Positions 39,099-49,627 of a stretch of DNA of 64,000 nucleotides are shown here, in pieces. This DNA is from Bacteroidota bacterium (lineage in GTDB: Bacteria > Bacteroidota > Bacteroidia > AKYH767-A > OLB10), in contig JADJPB010000020.1 of NCBI GenBank assembly GCA_016713445.1, positions 28,937-92,936 on the forward strand, read 5' to 3'. Position 1 is the first letter of the stretch. Each line of letters begins with the position of its first letter. A program made the translations under genes and the position numbers. The notes beneath the pieces were generated by a model that had not been told where the DNA came from, did not search any database, and saw only the letters and a list, made by a program, of their open reading frames with translations.

Positions 39099-39341
39099 AT
39101 TATTTGAGCGCTTCTTCTAAATTTGATGATAATTTAATTCATTTCCAAGGAATGAATTCTCAATCTTGTACGATTGCTTACAGAGGAAGGTTCATAAAAA
39201 TTAGAGCAATGTTTATCTCTACAGAATCCTCTTGAGTAAACACTCAAAAAATGAGGTGCAAAAGTTGAAATCTAAGTAAGGCTTTCTCAACAACTTAAAA
39301 AAAGTTGCGTTTTTAAGCAAAATACATCGGTACAAAGTTTA
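39099..39341. other. Non-coding gap within the exopolysaccharide locus
   Basis: No gene is seen in these 243 bases. A small hairpin CAACTT (39291-39296) / AAGTTG (39302-39307) lies 35-40 bases after the stop of the glycosyltransferase gene at 39342; it lacks a clear T-run on the reverse strand, so termination is uncertain. The gap could hold a promoter for the downstream half of the locus, but no TAnnTTTG box was found. Confidence 0.4.
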
Positions 39342-40454
39342 CTATTTTCTTACATCTTCATTACATGAATCAAAAACGTCTAAGATGGTATCTTGGAATT
39401 TTTCTGTTCCAAAACGTTTTGCTGTTTCCCGTGCGCCTGCTGATAACTGCTTCATAAAATCAGGATGAGATGCCAAGTAAGACAATCTAAAATCGAGGGT
39501 AGCTTCATCATTTACATCAATTTGAAAACCATTCTTCGTTTCTTCTACCAATTCCCCAGGACCGCCTTTGGTAGGAGCAATCACAGGAATTCCATAACTC
39601 ATCGCTTCCAACAAAGTCATTCCAAATGTCTCGACACATAGCTTTGGATTCGTCAAATTAACCACCAGATTTGCTCGAGAATAGAAGGGATCTAAATCTT
39701 TTTGAACCGAAAAAACGGATAAGTTTGAAGGGGTATGTTGTGGTGTAAAATTTACATTCACCTCCACTTTAGATGCATTTAGTACCAACTCGAAATTCAA
39801 ATCCGGATGACGCCTAGCTAACTCCTTATACTGAGGAACACCTTTATAATCTTTGAATGAACACACCATCAACACCGTAAACTTTTCATTCTTAGCCCTT
39901 GTATAATGAGACTGTGCGGCACGATCTACGAATGTTGAGGGAAGGACATTATGCAAGACACATGCATTTACCTTCCCAATTTTTTCCTGTTGATACAAAT
40001 AATTGGAAACATAAAATATTGTATCCGCTGTAAGTTGCGCTACACTCTTTAAAAATAATTTCAAAATGGCAGGCTTAATATAACTTTCATGTACATGATA
40101 GAACGTTTTTTTCCGCATAAAAAATGCAGCTAAGGCAGCTCCAAAAGGCAATAAAGTATTCACATAAATAATCACATCTTCCTTTCTATATTTCATCAAT
40201 TGAAAAAACAAAAACACTTGGCTATAAGCAAAAGCAAATAACCTCCATGTCGAATTCGTATAAAATTGATACGGAAAATAAAACTTAGGTGCGTTTACAT
40301 TATCCAGAAATCCGGAATTCCCCTTACTGGTATGGATAACGACAGGATGACCTGCTTGCTGTAATGTTTGTAAAGCCTGAGAAAAAACAAGTGGGCTCCC
40401 GCTGAAATCGTTCAACAAATGTACAGCAACTACTTTAAACCTCTTCTTTTCCAT
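39342..40454 (-). CDS. GT4-type glycosyltransferase
   Basis: A 370-residue GT-B glycosyltransferase. The C-terminal donor domain shows FTVLMVCSFKDYKGVPQYKEL, the E-x7-E motif ETFGMTLLEAMSYGIPVIAP and GGPGELVEETKNGF. The N-terminal half has HLLNDFSGSPLVFSQAL and a hydrophobic patch that may touch the membrane. Part of the exopolysaccharide locus; its start is one base after the previous gene's stop at 40455, so the two are tightly coupled. Confidence 0.9.
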   Translation of the reverse strand: MEKKRFKVVAVHLLNDFSGSPLVFSQALQTLQQAGHPVVIHTSKGNSGFLDNVNAPKFYFPYQFYTNSTWRLFAFAYSQVFLFFQLMKYRKEDVIIYVNTLLPFGAALAAFFMRKKTFYHVHESYIKPAILKLFLKSVAQLTADTIFYVSNYLYQQEKIGKVNACVLHNVLPSTFVDRAAQSHYTRAKNEKFTVLMVCSFKDYKGVPQYKELARRHPDLNFELVLNASKVEVNVNFTPQHTPSNLSVFSVQKDLDPFYSRANLVVNLTNPKLCVETFGMTLLEAMSYGIPVIAPTKGGPGELVEETKNGFQIDVNDEATLDFRLSYLASHPDFMKQLSAGARETAKRFGTEKFQDTILDVFDSCNEDVRK

Positions 40455-41708
40455 TTATCCAGCTATACGAGTTAAATCACTGTAAACTTCTTTCAGTTGA
40501 TCCCCCTTAATATTCCAATTAAATTTATCTTGAAATCTTTTTTTAGCACCAAGGCTTAAGGTATGATACAATTCCTTGTTGTCTTTTAACAAACGTAATG
40601 CATCGGCGAATTTGGTTACGCTTGTATTATAGCGATTATAGGGAACTGTGATTCCACATTCCTTTGATATAAATTCACCGGGCCCTTCATTTTTAAAACA
40701 AACCACAGGAAGTCCATAGGAGAGTGCCTCAGCCACTACCATTCCTGCACCTTCGTGACTTGGGAAAAGAAATACATCTGACTTCTTATATAACTTCTTA
40801 TAATCACTCCTATGGAGCCAAGCAATAAAAGTTACCTGATCCTGCACTTCCATTTCCTTTGCTAAGTTTTGCAAATACTTCTTATAAGGACCATCACCCA
40901 CCAAAACTAACTTTGTCGTTTTTTGATCTGCGAAAGAAAGCTGATGATAAAACCTAGCAAAAGCTCTGATGGTAATGTCAAAACCTTTTAACGGAACGAA
41001 TCGGCCTGCTGAAAGTACAGTAAAACTACCTTTTCGTTTTATATCCACTAATTCGGTAGGGGCTTCCGTACTCACACTTGGCATATAGTAAATTTTCTCT
41101 TTGGGAAGATCCAATACTCTTTCCACACTTGAATTCATCGTAAGTACACAATCTGCATGGCTGATTGTTTGACGTAATAATGGATCCATCTTCCAAAAAT
41201 ATTTTTTTACCAACCACTTCACCTCTTCCATTAAATAAGATTTCCATCCATACACATGCAATACATAATCTTTAGGTATACGCGGATGATGACCGATAGG
41301 TCCCCAAACAAAAGGTTTATGCAATTTCCATAAGCTGGATGGAGTCCAGTCGTTATGAAAATTCAAATTATGAACAATATCAAATACGTATTTATTTTTA
41401 TTTACAAATCGGGGCAAGAAAAACTGCCATAAGTAATAATACAACATCGCACCACGTCCACCTTTTTTCCAGAAGCGCGCCCAATAGGGCAAGTCGTAAA
41501 ATGCAAATTGAATATTCGAATAATCCACACTCGGATTTTCGCTCATGTATTTTTCAATATCCGCTTTGGTGTTCTCTCGAGTTACGGCAATCACTTTATT
41601 AAAGCGTGCAATTTGAAGAATGAAATTCCAACCCATACCGTCTTCCGAACCATGGTAAGGATTTACTGCGTATGCGCTTACTAATACAGTCTGTTTTTCT
41701 ACACTCAT
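40455..41708 (-). CDS. GT4-type glycosyltransferase
   Basis: A 417-residue GT-B enzyme. Motifs: SAYAVNPYHGSEDGMGWNFI at the N-terminus (the Gly-rich acceptor loop of this subfamily), VLSAGRFVPLKGFDITIRAF, LVLVGDGPYKKYLQNLA, and the E-x7-E region SHEGAGMVVAEALSYGLPVVC. It is 15 bases after the acyltransferase gene and directly abuts the next glycosyltransferase. Likely adds one sugar of the exopolysaccharide repeat unit; specificity unknown. Confidence 0.92.
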   Translation of the reverse strand: MSVEKQTVLVSAYAVNPYHGSEDGMGWNFILQIARFNKVIAVTRENTKADIEKYMSENPSVDYSNIQFAFYDLPYWARFWKKGGRGAMLYYYLWQFFLPRFVNKNKYVFDIVHNLNFHNDWTPSSLWKLHKPFVWGPIGHHPRIPKDYVLHVYGWKSYLMEEVKWLVKKYFWKMDPLLRQTISHADCVLTMNSSVERVLDLPKEKIYYMPSVSTEAPTELVDIKRKGSFTVLSAGRFVPLKGFDITIRAFARFYHQLSFADQKTTKLVLVGDGPYKKYLQNLAKEMEVQDQVTFIAWLHRSDYKKLYKKSDVFLFPSHEGAGMVVAEALSYGLPVVCFKNEGPGEFISKECGITVPYNRYNTSVTKFADALRLLKDNKELYHTLSLGAKKRFQDKFNWNIKGDQLKEVYSDLTRIAG

Positions 41709-41723
41709 TTCTTATTCTCTTAA

Positions 41724-42450
41724 TTACGCTGAAATTCTTTGAATAGAAACAACCTCTTCATTTACGTTTCTATTTCTAATAATTTTTGCTGGAACACCAC
41801 CTATAACGGCATTATCGGGCATGTTAGTATTGACTACTGCACCGGCAGCGACCACACAATTATTTCCAATTTGCACACCATCAAGAATGGTCACTTTTGC
41901 GCCTATCCAACAATTTTTTCCTATGGAGATTCCTTTTCTTTCTGTTCCTTGCAGACGAATCAGTTCTCGACCATCAAGGAAACGATGATTTTCAGGATGA
42001 CAACTAAAGTAAGGACCAATGATACAATCATCACCGATACTTAATCCTCCGGCTCCACCAAGGTGAGCAAATTCACCAATGCCAACGTTCTTTCCAATCT
42101 TAATGTACTTCCCACTATCGTTCAAAGAAAATGAAACTTTCAAAAGAATGGCTGCCGATCCATGAATAGTCACCAATGGTTAAGCCCTCTTTCCCCCAAG
42201 CCGTAATTTGAACATGATCTCCCAGTTGCACGGAGTTACCGAATTGAGCTGAACGTTGTCCATGAATATGTACACCACGACCAACGAAAAGCAACCACTT
42301 TCTTTTACAGAGAATAAATTTTGTCGCTCTTAAAAAAGAAATGCACTTATTCCAAAGAAAAGATAAAAGCACAGAATTACTCAAGGAATCATCCAAGGTA
42401 AAACCCGCATTTTTCTTTTTAGCGATATGAATAATTATACTTCTTATCAT
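41724..42450 (-). CDS. Hexapeptide-repeat acyltransferase (one frameshift)
   Basis: About 241 residues of left-handed beta-helix acetyltransferase. Repeats with spaced Ile/Val/Leu are visible: VGRGVHIHGQRSAQFGNSVQLGDHV, IKIGKNVGIGEFAHLGG, GLSIGDDCIIGPYFSCHPENHRF, GISIGKNCWIGAKVTILDGVQIGNNCVVAAGAVV and IGGVPAKIIRNR, with His in SCHPENH as the probable catalytic residue. Start at ATG 42450 (MIRSIIIHIAK), two bases after the methyltransferase stop. The frame changes near 42150. Likely O-acetylates a sugar of the exopolysaccharide. Confidence 0.87.
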
Positions 42451-42451
42451 T

Positions 42452-43207
42452 TTACATTTTCCAGAATGTAGTTTGACACACAAACAATCCCATAGGCGCA
42501 AATCCACTGAAACGACGCATTTCCTTTCCTTTTAGTAAATCGGCTCCTACCCAATTTACTGGATTGTCCGAATTATCTAAGACCATCCATCCACCCTTCT
42601 TCACCTTCGACATCAACACTTCCATACAATCATTGCGTCTGGTAAAATCATTCATGCAATCTACAAGTACGATATCCAAACTTTGGTCAGGAATCAATGC
42701 CATATCTGCAATGGCGCTTTGCCCTTGCATCACTTTAATATTAAAATTCTTCTCATGGAAACGTAATGGGTTTTCACGTACTGTTTTCTGAATAAATCCA
42801 GCCCAATCAGAACTATGTTCATAGGTAGTTACCATCGTATTCCTTTCCAAAAACCAAAGGCTCGAATTACCGCCACCTGCCTCCACCACAGTCATACCTG
42901 GTTTCACAATATTTTCTAAGAAACGAATTGCATCCATCACGATAAATGGAACCGGCTCAGCCAAAATAGGAGAGCGTCTACTTTGCATCCATGTTTTAAA
43001 AATGTATGGCAAGCGCATAACACTATAAGTGCTTGGCATGTTCCCTTCATAATCGGTAAAACGCAAAGATGCCTGTAGTGATTCCTCACTTCCATCGTCA
43101 CAAGTCCATTCTAATGTAGTTCGACCTAATAGTTGATCAATTACTGGAGTTTTATAAGAGGCAGTAATATTTTTCGTTTTTGGGGGCGTATGTTGATTTC
43201 GTTTCAT
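42452..43207 (-). CDS. SAM-dependent methyltransferase-like protein
   Basis: About 251 residues, Rossmann-fold. Glycine-rich SAM motif VVEAGGGNSSLWFLER, then TTYEHSSDWAGFI, LDIVLVDCMND and KKGGWMVLDNSDNP, fitting class I methyltransferases found in surface-glycan loci. Start taken at the ATG 43207 (MKRNQHTPPK), 27 bases after the stop of the upstream gene; an earlier start would overlap that gene. It may methylate a sugar or be a non-catalytic relative; the residue that would abstract a proton cannot be assigned. Confidence 0.75.
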   Translation of the reverse strand: MKRNQHTPPKTKNITASYKTPVIDQLLGRTTLEWTCDDGSEESLQASLRFTDYEGNMPSTYSVMRLPYIFKTWMQSRRSPILAEPVPFIVMDAIRFLENIVKPGMTVVEAGGGNSSLWFLERNTMVTTYEHSSDWAGFIQKTVRENPLRFHEKNFNIKVMQGQSAIADMALIPDQSLDIVLVDCMNDFTRRNDCMEVLMSKVKKGGWMVLDNSDNPVNWVGADLLKGKEMRRFSGFAPMGLFVCQTTFWKM

Positions 43208-43233
43208 GTGGTTGTAATATAATATGATTTTTA

Positions 43234-44540
43234 TTAAATTGTGATATAAATACACTCTTTCATTACACGGTGCAAGGTGTCTTCCTTACTAACATTATTC
43301 AGGACTAAATAATTTCTTTCCTTTCCTTTACTACTCAGTTCGCTAAATAGCTTCTTATAATCTGAAGTCAATTCTGTGATTGAAGAAACATCCAGTTCTT
43401 TCTTTCTATTTCGAATTACTTCTGGATCTGCATATAAAAACACATTTAACTCAGGTTTAAAATCAGATGATAACCCCATTTCATAAACTTCTTAGACAAA
43501 ACGATATTTGATCGCTTAGCATCAATAATAAAATCAAAATAATAACGATCGTATAAAACCGTATAACCTCTTAAGGTATATTTAAAATAAATGTAAAACT
43601 GACCAAAAACATAGTCCAAATAATAATACATAAATCTTAAAAAAGAACTGAGCACACTCGTATTTGTGCCTTGACGAGGCAATCTCTCTCTCGTCTTTCG
43701 CTCTGCATTTTCTTTTCCATGACGCCAACTACTCAAGATCGGTAAGAGGGATGGGCGGTGGCGAAGAATAACTGTGCGTTGACGAAACTTACTTTTAAGT
43801 ACTTCATTCACTTCTTCTATGATGGTTGATTTTCCGGCACCATCCACACCACTAAATGTGATCGTAATGCCTCGATGCCTTATAGAATCTTTAACGACAT
43901 CAGTAAAATAACGTAGGCGATGATATACTCTTCGAAAACCAGAATTTACTGGCAGGTGATCTATACGTGTTCTAATTTTTTTAACGTGACGAGAATGCAA
44001 AGAATACAGATCTTCTAACACATTTATATTTACTCCATACTTTGAAGTCATATGTACAAATATTTCGGCACGGTCCTCGGTATTTAATGAAGCAAAATAT
44101 TCTCGATATTTTTGAGGTACTACAGCATCATTCAACAAATAAAAAAGTAAAATATAGTCGAAGCTATAAGCTTGAGAAGCGACTTTCAATCCAGAATCCA
44201 ATAGATCAACATCATCTAACACCATCAAAGCATCCAAATACATGATCCCTTTCCGATCAAATCGATGTAAGAAATCTAATTCCAAATAAGAACCATCTTC
44301 AAAAAGCAAACAAGTAAAAGTGACAAAGGATTTCTTATGAAACTGAATACGTTCAATATTCTTCCCTTGCTTAACAATATTCAATATTTTTCCCAAATCC
44401 ATTTGCGAAATCACCATATCGATATCCGAGTTCTCTGGAATTTCATCAATAGTTTCATGTACAAATTTCAACAAGGCGTAGTGAAATGACTTCATCTCCT
44501 TGAAAAAATAATTCAGAAAAAGCTTACGTTGATTCATCAT
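43234..44540 (-). CDS. Nucleotidyltransferase-like / thymidylate kinase-like fusion protein (one frameshift)
   Basis: About 435 residues. The N-terminal half contains NSDIDMVIS followed by LELDFLHRFDRKG, resembling the metal-binding Asp pair of minimal nucleotidyltransferases. The C-terminal half is a P-loop kinase of thymidylate-kinase type: Walker A FSGVDGAGKSTIIEEV, a lid-like RHRPSLLPIL region and LYDRYYFDFIIDAKR. The frame breaks at the C4 run 43474-43477; five restore KWGLSSDFKPELNVFLYADPE. True dTMP kinases are about 210 residues and not placed in glycan loci, so this is probably a sugar or lipid-linked-sugar kinase. It overlaps the APH-like gene by 17 bases. Confidence 0.75.
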
Positions 44541-45888
44541 TACTTCGATTCATATTTACAGCAGATAAACACTCATCGATAGCCATTGTCCATGCATCCA
44601 TCATCCATTCACTTTGGATGAGAGGTTCCTTTTCATTCAAGTATTGACGCAAATAGAAACTTACATTGAACAGCAAATACAATGCATGATGCAATTGAAC
44701 ATTGATTCGATATTTCTGAATCATATGCATAACGACAGGTTGTTTTAGCCAAACATTAATATTCTCTCGTACATCAACATACGATTTTTGCTGTTGTAGA
44801 ATTACGGACTGATAACTAAAATGAAACAAGTCGAAAAGCATAGGAATTCCATTTCTTGCCATTTCCCAGTCGTAAACATATAATCTTTGCTCGTCACAAT
44901 ACATATTCCACGGAGTGAAATCGCCGTGAGAAACAGAAACAGGAATCGATTCTACTATTGAAATTGTAGAATACAGCTCTTTCAATCCTTTTACCAAATT
45001 TTGAATCTTCTGTTGATCCAAATTATTGCAGCAAACCAGTTCGTTAAACAAGTAATGAATATTGGAAATTGTTACTTCCCAAGCCTCAGTATCAGCAATG
45101 GACTTACGTTCATGACTTAAAGCGCACAATTCTCCAACTGCAGTAGCATGAATTGCTGCAATTTTATTTGCTGGAATAGTTATGGCAGGTTTTACATTGG
45201 AGAGTCGGGCATGCCCGTTAATATGCTTCGATATTTTAGGTAAACTCAAGGTTGTAAAATCAAATTTGTTCAGGGACTTTACCATATCAATTTCATTTTT
45301 AATCAGTCTTTCGGCTGTTTTGGTTAGTGGTATTTTTATAAATTCATTGGTTCCATCCACACATTGCACATCCACTACTACCTTGCGAGTAGCGCCTCTG
45401 GTACCAGTGAAAAAGGAACACTTTTCATTCGTTAGAATGCCATACTTAGCTTTTACTTCATCAACCAATAATTGTTGCATTTCAAATTGACCTGAAGCAA
45501 GTAAATTACTTTGACCAAGCTTCCAAGCGAGGCGACTTACAGAAACATATATTTTCGACTTCCATGAATTCGAATTGTACAATGACAAGTGTGAAGCATC
45601 CTTGCTGCCAGCCTGATAAAACCAACGAATAGATCCATCTGCATTATTGATAAAATCAAATACAGTACTTAAATTTTCTTGCGCGTTGGACAAAAAGCAG
45701 GAAAAAACAGGATTTGTTACATCGACAACAAAATTTACCAAATTATCTTCCGGAAAAACAACTTTTCCAGAACTCACATCAACATCATTAATTCTTCCAT
45801 GCGGGTCAATCAAAATCAACTCCAAACCTGGAGCAAACAAATCACGCAGCAGATGTATGTCGGTGAGTGAAAGTTTTGATTTTTTCAT
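44524..45888 (-). CDS. APH-fold phosphotransferase of the exopolysaccharide locus
   Basis: A 454-residue protein. The C-terminal 250 residues have the aminoglycoside/choline kinase fold: catalytic loop VSVSHGDFTPWNMYCDE with Asp and Asn, and the metal-binding LYVYDWEMARNG. The N-terminal 180 residues show no family I recognise (LELILIDPHGRINDVD, IRWFYQAGSKD). Its stop overlaps the start of the nucleotidyltransferase/kinase fusion by 17 bases, so the two are probably made together. Phosphorylation of a sugar, a lipid carrier or a glycan is plausible; antibiotic resistance is unlikely in this context. Confidence 0.8.
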   Translation of the reverse strand: MKKSKLSLTDIHLLRDLFAPGLELILIDPHGRINDVDVSSGKVVFPEDNLVNFVVDVTNPVFSCFLSNAQENLSTVFDFINNADGSIRWFYQAGSKDASHLSLYNSNSWKSKIYVSVSRLAWKLGQSNLLASGQFEMQQLLVDEVKAKYGILTNEKCSFFTGTRGATRKVVVDVQCVDGTNEFIKIPLTKTAERLIKNEIDMVKSLNKFDFTTLSLPKISKHINGHARLSNVKPAITIPANKIAAIHATAVGELCALSHERKSIADTEAWEVTISNIHYLFNELVCCNNLDQQKIQNLVKGLKELYSTISIVESIPVSVSHGDFTPWNMYCDEQRLYVYDWEMARNGIPMLFDLFHFSYQSVILQQQKSYVDVRENINVWLKQPVVMHMIQKYRINVQLHHALYLLFNVSFYLRQYLNEKEPLIQSEWMMDAWTMAIDECLSAVNMNRSNDEST

Positions 45889-47140
45889 GGTGACCTTTTA
45901 TACGTTCAGCACGTGTAAGAGGTTCGACTGCCACTGTAAAAACCAGAAATAAATAAAAGATTATGCCGTAGTTTGTTTCACCAAAAATTCCAAATTCCGT
46001 CAATGAGTTGATCAAAAGCGGTATGAGCATCAGTCCTATGGATTGTTTTAAAGACTTATCAGCGATTTTACTTGCAAAATATAAGAAAACTGCGAGTTGG
46101 GTTAAAACAAGTAACAGTCCGCCCATTCCTAGACCTAGCAGCACTTGTAAAAAGTGTTATGCGTCATCGCTCCCGCATACGCGTTAAGCGAGTCAAATTT
46201 ATCTACATAATCAATTCGCATATATCCAAATCCCAACCACGGCTCTTTCGGAAAATTGTAGGTCAATAAATCCTGCCAAAATGGAATTCTTCCTGTAAGC
46301 GTAAACAACTCGGTTACTTGACCTTGCTTTACAAAGAATGACCAACCTGCTATTGGGACCAGTGCAATCGTTCCTACAATAATTGCCAACTTACTAATTT
46401 TACTTCCATACAAAATAGCATACACGATTAATACTAACAACAAACCAATCATGGAAGAACGAGAACCTGTTAAAATCAACAGATAGGTTAACAACAGCAT
46501 GCTAAGTGCAACGCTTATTCGCAATCTTCCCAGATGAAACAACAAGGGGAGAAAGCAACTTATTCCGATTACAAACAACATTCCTAATTCATTTGGATTA
46601 ATAATAAATCCGCCGAGACGTGTCACATTTCCTCCATGCGTTAATCGATAAAACTTATCTGGATCCAAAAATATTCCCATAAAGAAACCAATCGCCACCA
46701 ACAATACTGCAGGTGCAATAATCTTATTCAATTCAAAATTAAAATTAGGATCGTGCTTTTTATATGTGTAAAAAACATTCATGAACATCCATACGAATAA
46801 AAAATCCTTCTAAATCCATTAACCATTGCAAGGCACTTGAAGAAAATGAACTTGACCAAAACAAAGATGCTGCCCCAAGAATTAAATAAAATCCATACAA
46901 AACGATGGGTGCAATTTGCAAATATTTAAATCGACTTTCCCCTTTCTGTTTAGTCTGAAAAAATAAAATAGCAGCTAAAAAAAGAGTCAAAAAAACACGC
47001 AAACTGGCCTTTGTAAGTTGAACAACCGTTACATTATCTGCAAGAACAAAATAGGAAATGATTCTAAAGAGCAGAATAAGAATCAGGAGGCGCTGTAAAC
47101 GCTTTGCGTGAGGGAGCGAAAACAAATTATCATTCATCAT
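45842..47140 (-). CDS. O-antigen ligase/polymerase (Wzy-like) membrane protein (two frameshifts)
   Basis: A membrane protein of about 430 residues with 10-12 hydrophobic segments and the large periplasmic loop of the Wzy_C/WaaL family (GSRSSMIGLLLVLIVY, LTGRIPFWQDLLTYNF, EPWLGFGYMRIDYVD, MTHNTFLQVLLGLG once repaired). The Arg and His in these loops are typical functional residues. Frame breaks lie at the A6 run 46799-46804 (five expected) and the A5 run 46149-46153 (six expected). It polymerises repeat units or joins glycan to an acceptor in the periplasm. It overlaps the APH-like gene by 47 bases and the next upstream glycosyltransferase by 4. Confidence 0.88.
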
Positions 47141-48272
47141 TCTTGTACAACAGAAGTTTCAATTTCGTAAATTTCCAATAATTTTTTTGTGACTGCACAC
47201 CAAGAATATTGAGTTTTCACCATTTCTTGCGCATTTTTGCCTAACTCAACAAACTTGCCTTCCCTGTAAACACGCAAGAAATCGAACAAAGCTTTTTCAA
47301 TACTCTTACTTGTGCTTTGACGTATATGAAAACCGGCATTATACATTTCTACATCGGCTCCTACATTAGTAGCTGTACTAACGATAAGTGCTTTGCCAAG
47401 AGCGCCCGCTTCCAATACTGCTGTTGGCGAACCTTCTGAGCGAGATGGATGACAAAACACATCCATGTTAGCAATTCGATTAATTTTATCTTGACCATAT
47501 CGGGCTCCCATAAAAACAACTCGATTCATAATTTCAAAGTGTTTACAAAGTGCTTCTAATTGTGGTCGATCTGGGCCATCACCAATTAACCACAACTCTC
47601 CTTCTCCGCCTTTTTTACAATAGCTGACAAATCCTTCAATTAATAAATCGAGTCCCTTATAGTACACATCCATCCGACCACAAAAACCAAAAACGGGAGT
47701 GCTATGCTTTTTCATGTTCGAGAAATCAAAAGTCAACTCCGAAAAATCTTGGCCGTTTGAAATCACAATTTTATTTGAAAGCCGAATAATAGTTCCTAAG
47801 TGATCAAATTCACTTTGTCCCAACAATTGAACCATTTTCGCATTTCGCAAAATCGATTTTTCATATCGATTAATATAAACTTTTTAAGCCACTTACTTTT
47901 CTCCAATGCGATTTTATTAAAAGCTCCATGTGGGGTGTACACATACTCAAAATTAAACTCCTTCAATAAACGAGATAATTTATAGAAATCATGAATAAAG
48001 GCTCCGTGAATATGAAATATAGTACCTTTAGATTCTTTTGAAATTGCCAAAATTAAAGCGGGATCCAAATCGCGATAGATAGGCTGTGCACGAAATAATT
48101 TTGTAGGAAATGGTCGAGCATAAACTGGGTTGGATGGAGTTCTCGTAATTCCCCAAATTTCAACAGGAACTTTAAAAGAATACAGACTCAAGGCTAATTG
48201 ATGAGCCACTTTATTCACCCCATTCATTCGATTGGGATTAGCTTTTCCAAGAACAACGTGAATCACCTTCAT
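47137..48272 (-). CDS. GT4-type glycosyltransferase (one frameshift)
   Basis: About 378 residues, GT-B fold. N-terminal: VIHVVLGKANPNRMNGVNKVAHQLAL and YVYTPHGAFNK, as in many capsule transferases. C-terminal: HSTPVFGFCGRMDVYYKGLDLLIEGF, LWLIGDGPDRPQLEALC and the E-x7-E region HPSRSEGSPTAVLEAGALGKALIVS. The frame breaks at the T5 run 47881-47885; six restore WLKKVYINRYEKSILRNAK. Overlaps the Wzy-like gene by 4 bases. Confidence 0.92.
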
Positions 48273-48331
48273 AGATGGCTCGTTTTACGTGTAAGATGGA
48301 TGTAAGGTTTCGATGAAAAAGGCAGAAAAAC

Positions 48332-49624
48332 TTAATTTAAAATCGGCTCTCCGTCAGACAATTTAGCAACTTCCTTTCTCAAGCTGAAATAATAAATGAA
48401 GAGCGTGATTAATTGCGTGATTCCTAATCCTATCAACACTCCATTCAATCCAAATGCCTTTATAATAGGATAAGCGGTTAAAACACTAAAAACACTACTA
48501 GCAATAAATGAAATAAAGATAAGTCGCGTGTTTTCCAATGTGCGAATAGCATAGCGCAATGGATAACCGATAAAGATAATCACATACAAAGCGCAAAACC
48601 CAATCAAGATATGTTGATAAATTACAAACTCAGCACCATAAAACAAAAGTATAATTTGTTTGCTGAATATAGCCAATAGCGTCAATAAGGATAATGTGAC
48701 TGCGCCCATCTGCAAAGCAAACTTCCAGAGATAACGAAACAATTCTTCGTTACCTCCTTCGCGTTGATGGTTGGAAGCACGAACGGGAATTATATTTTCC
48801 ATCGCCAAGAACAAAACATGGGTTATTCCCACTATGTTTTGCGCCATTCTTGTTACACCGACAGCTACTGGACCCAGAATTGCTCCAGCAGCGATTATAA
48901 AAAGATTGCCACTAAACCATTGTAGTAGGGCCGTAACCGTTAGCCATTTGCTGAAATCCCAATGCTCTAGAATGGTTGCCTTAATTACTCTTGGATTAAA
49001 TCGAAGTTGATCAAGCGACCAAAGTCCTATCAAAGAGGCATACAAAAAGAATACTGCAGTTAGCAATAAAATAAACTGAGCATCCATTGATCGCACAAAA
49101 TGAATAGCAAATGCTGCTATGAGAACCCCTCCATACGCAATGGCATCAATCAGTAAAGACTTATATGGTTTTCCGATAACAAAGAAATAGCGTCGAAAAA
49201 AATCTTGTAGCAAGAATGCAAATACTGCTAAAGGAAAAGCAAGTATAATACTTTGCACTTTCCATTTATCAAGCACATAACTCATCATGATAACTACAAA
49301 AAACGAAAGCAATCCCATCAACGCTGCAAAAAAAAGTTGTTTGAATACAAGTGCCTGCATATATTCTGAATAAGCTGCATCGGTTTTCTTGCCACTTAAT
49401 GTTTGCATCGGCGCAATAATAAATGGTTGGTTAAAACTACTCGCGATCATCACGCCCAACCAAGCGATACTATACACACCAAAACCTTCCAACCCAAGGT
49501 AACGAGCTAGAAGAACACTTGACAAAAAATTAAGTCCGCTTACCAATGCTTGATCTGCATAGATAGCTGCAGTCCCACTTTTAACAAGCTGCTTTGGCAG
49601 ACTTAAACTAAGTTGCAACCCCAT
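48332..49624 (-). CDS. Polysaccharide flippase (Wzx-like, MATE/MVF superfamily)
   Basis: A 430-residue membrane protein with about 12 hydrophobic segments. The start ATG 49624 gives an amphipathic first stretch and ALVSGLNFLSSVLLARYLGLEGFGVYSIAWL, the canonical N-terminus of lipopolysaccharide/exopolysaccharide flippases. It would move undecaprenyl-linked repeat units across the inner membrane. It starts 3 bases after the Wzc-like stop and leads a block of polymerase and transferase genes. No frameshift seen. Confidence 0.92.
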   Translation of the reverse strand: MGLQLSLSLPKQLVKSGTAAIYADQALVSGLNFLSSVLLARYLGLEGFGVYSIAWLGVMIASSFNQPFIIAPMQTLSGKKTDAAYSEYMQALVFKQLFFAALMGLLSFFVVIMMSYVLDKWKVQSIILAFPLAVFAFLLQDFFRRYFFVIGKPYKSLLIDAIAYGGVLIAAFAIHFVRSMDAQFILLLTAVFFLYASLIGLWSLDQLRFNPRVIKATILEHWDFSKWLTVTALLQWFSGNLFIIAAGAILGPVAVGVTRMAQNIVGITHVLFLAMENIIPVRASNHQREGGNEELFRYLWKFALQMGAVTLSLLTLLAIFSKQIILLFYGAEFVIYQHILIGFCALYVIIFIGYPLRYAIRTLENTRLIFISFIASSVFSVLTAYPIIKAFGLNGVLIGLGITQLITLFIYYFSLRKEVAKLSDGEPILN

Positions 49625-49627
49625 AAC

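Noticed and set aside
39291..39307. Strong terminator in the middle of the exopolysaccharide locus
   Set aside because: The stem is only six A/T-rich pairs and no T-run follows on the transcribed strand, so I list it only as a possible weak hairpin.
43446..44540. True thymidylate kinase (tmk)
   Set aside because: Twice the normal length, fused to a nucleotidyltransferase-like domain, and located in a glycan locus; the housekeeping role is unlikely.
44524..45888. Antibiotic resistance aminoglycoside phosphotransferase
   Set aside because: Only the general APH kinase fold is shared; the extra N-terminal domain and placement in an exopolysaccharide operon argue against it.
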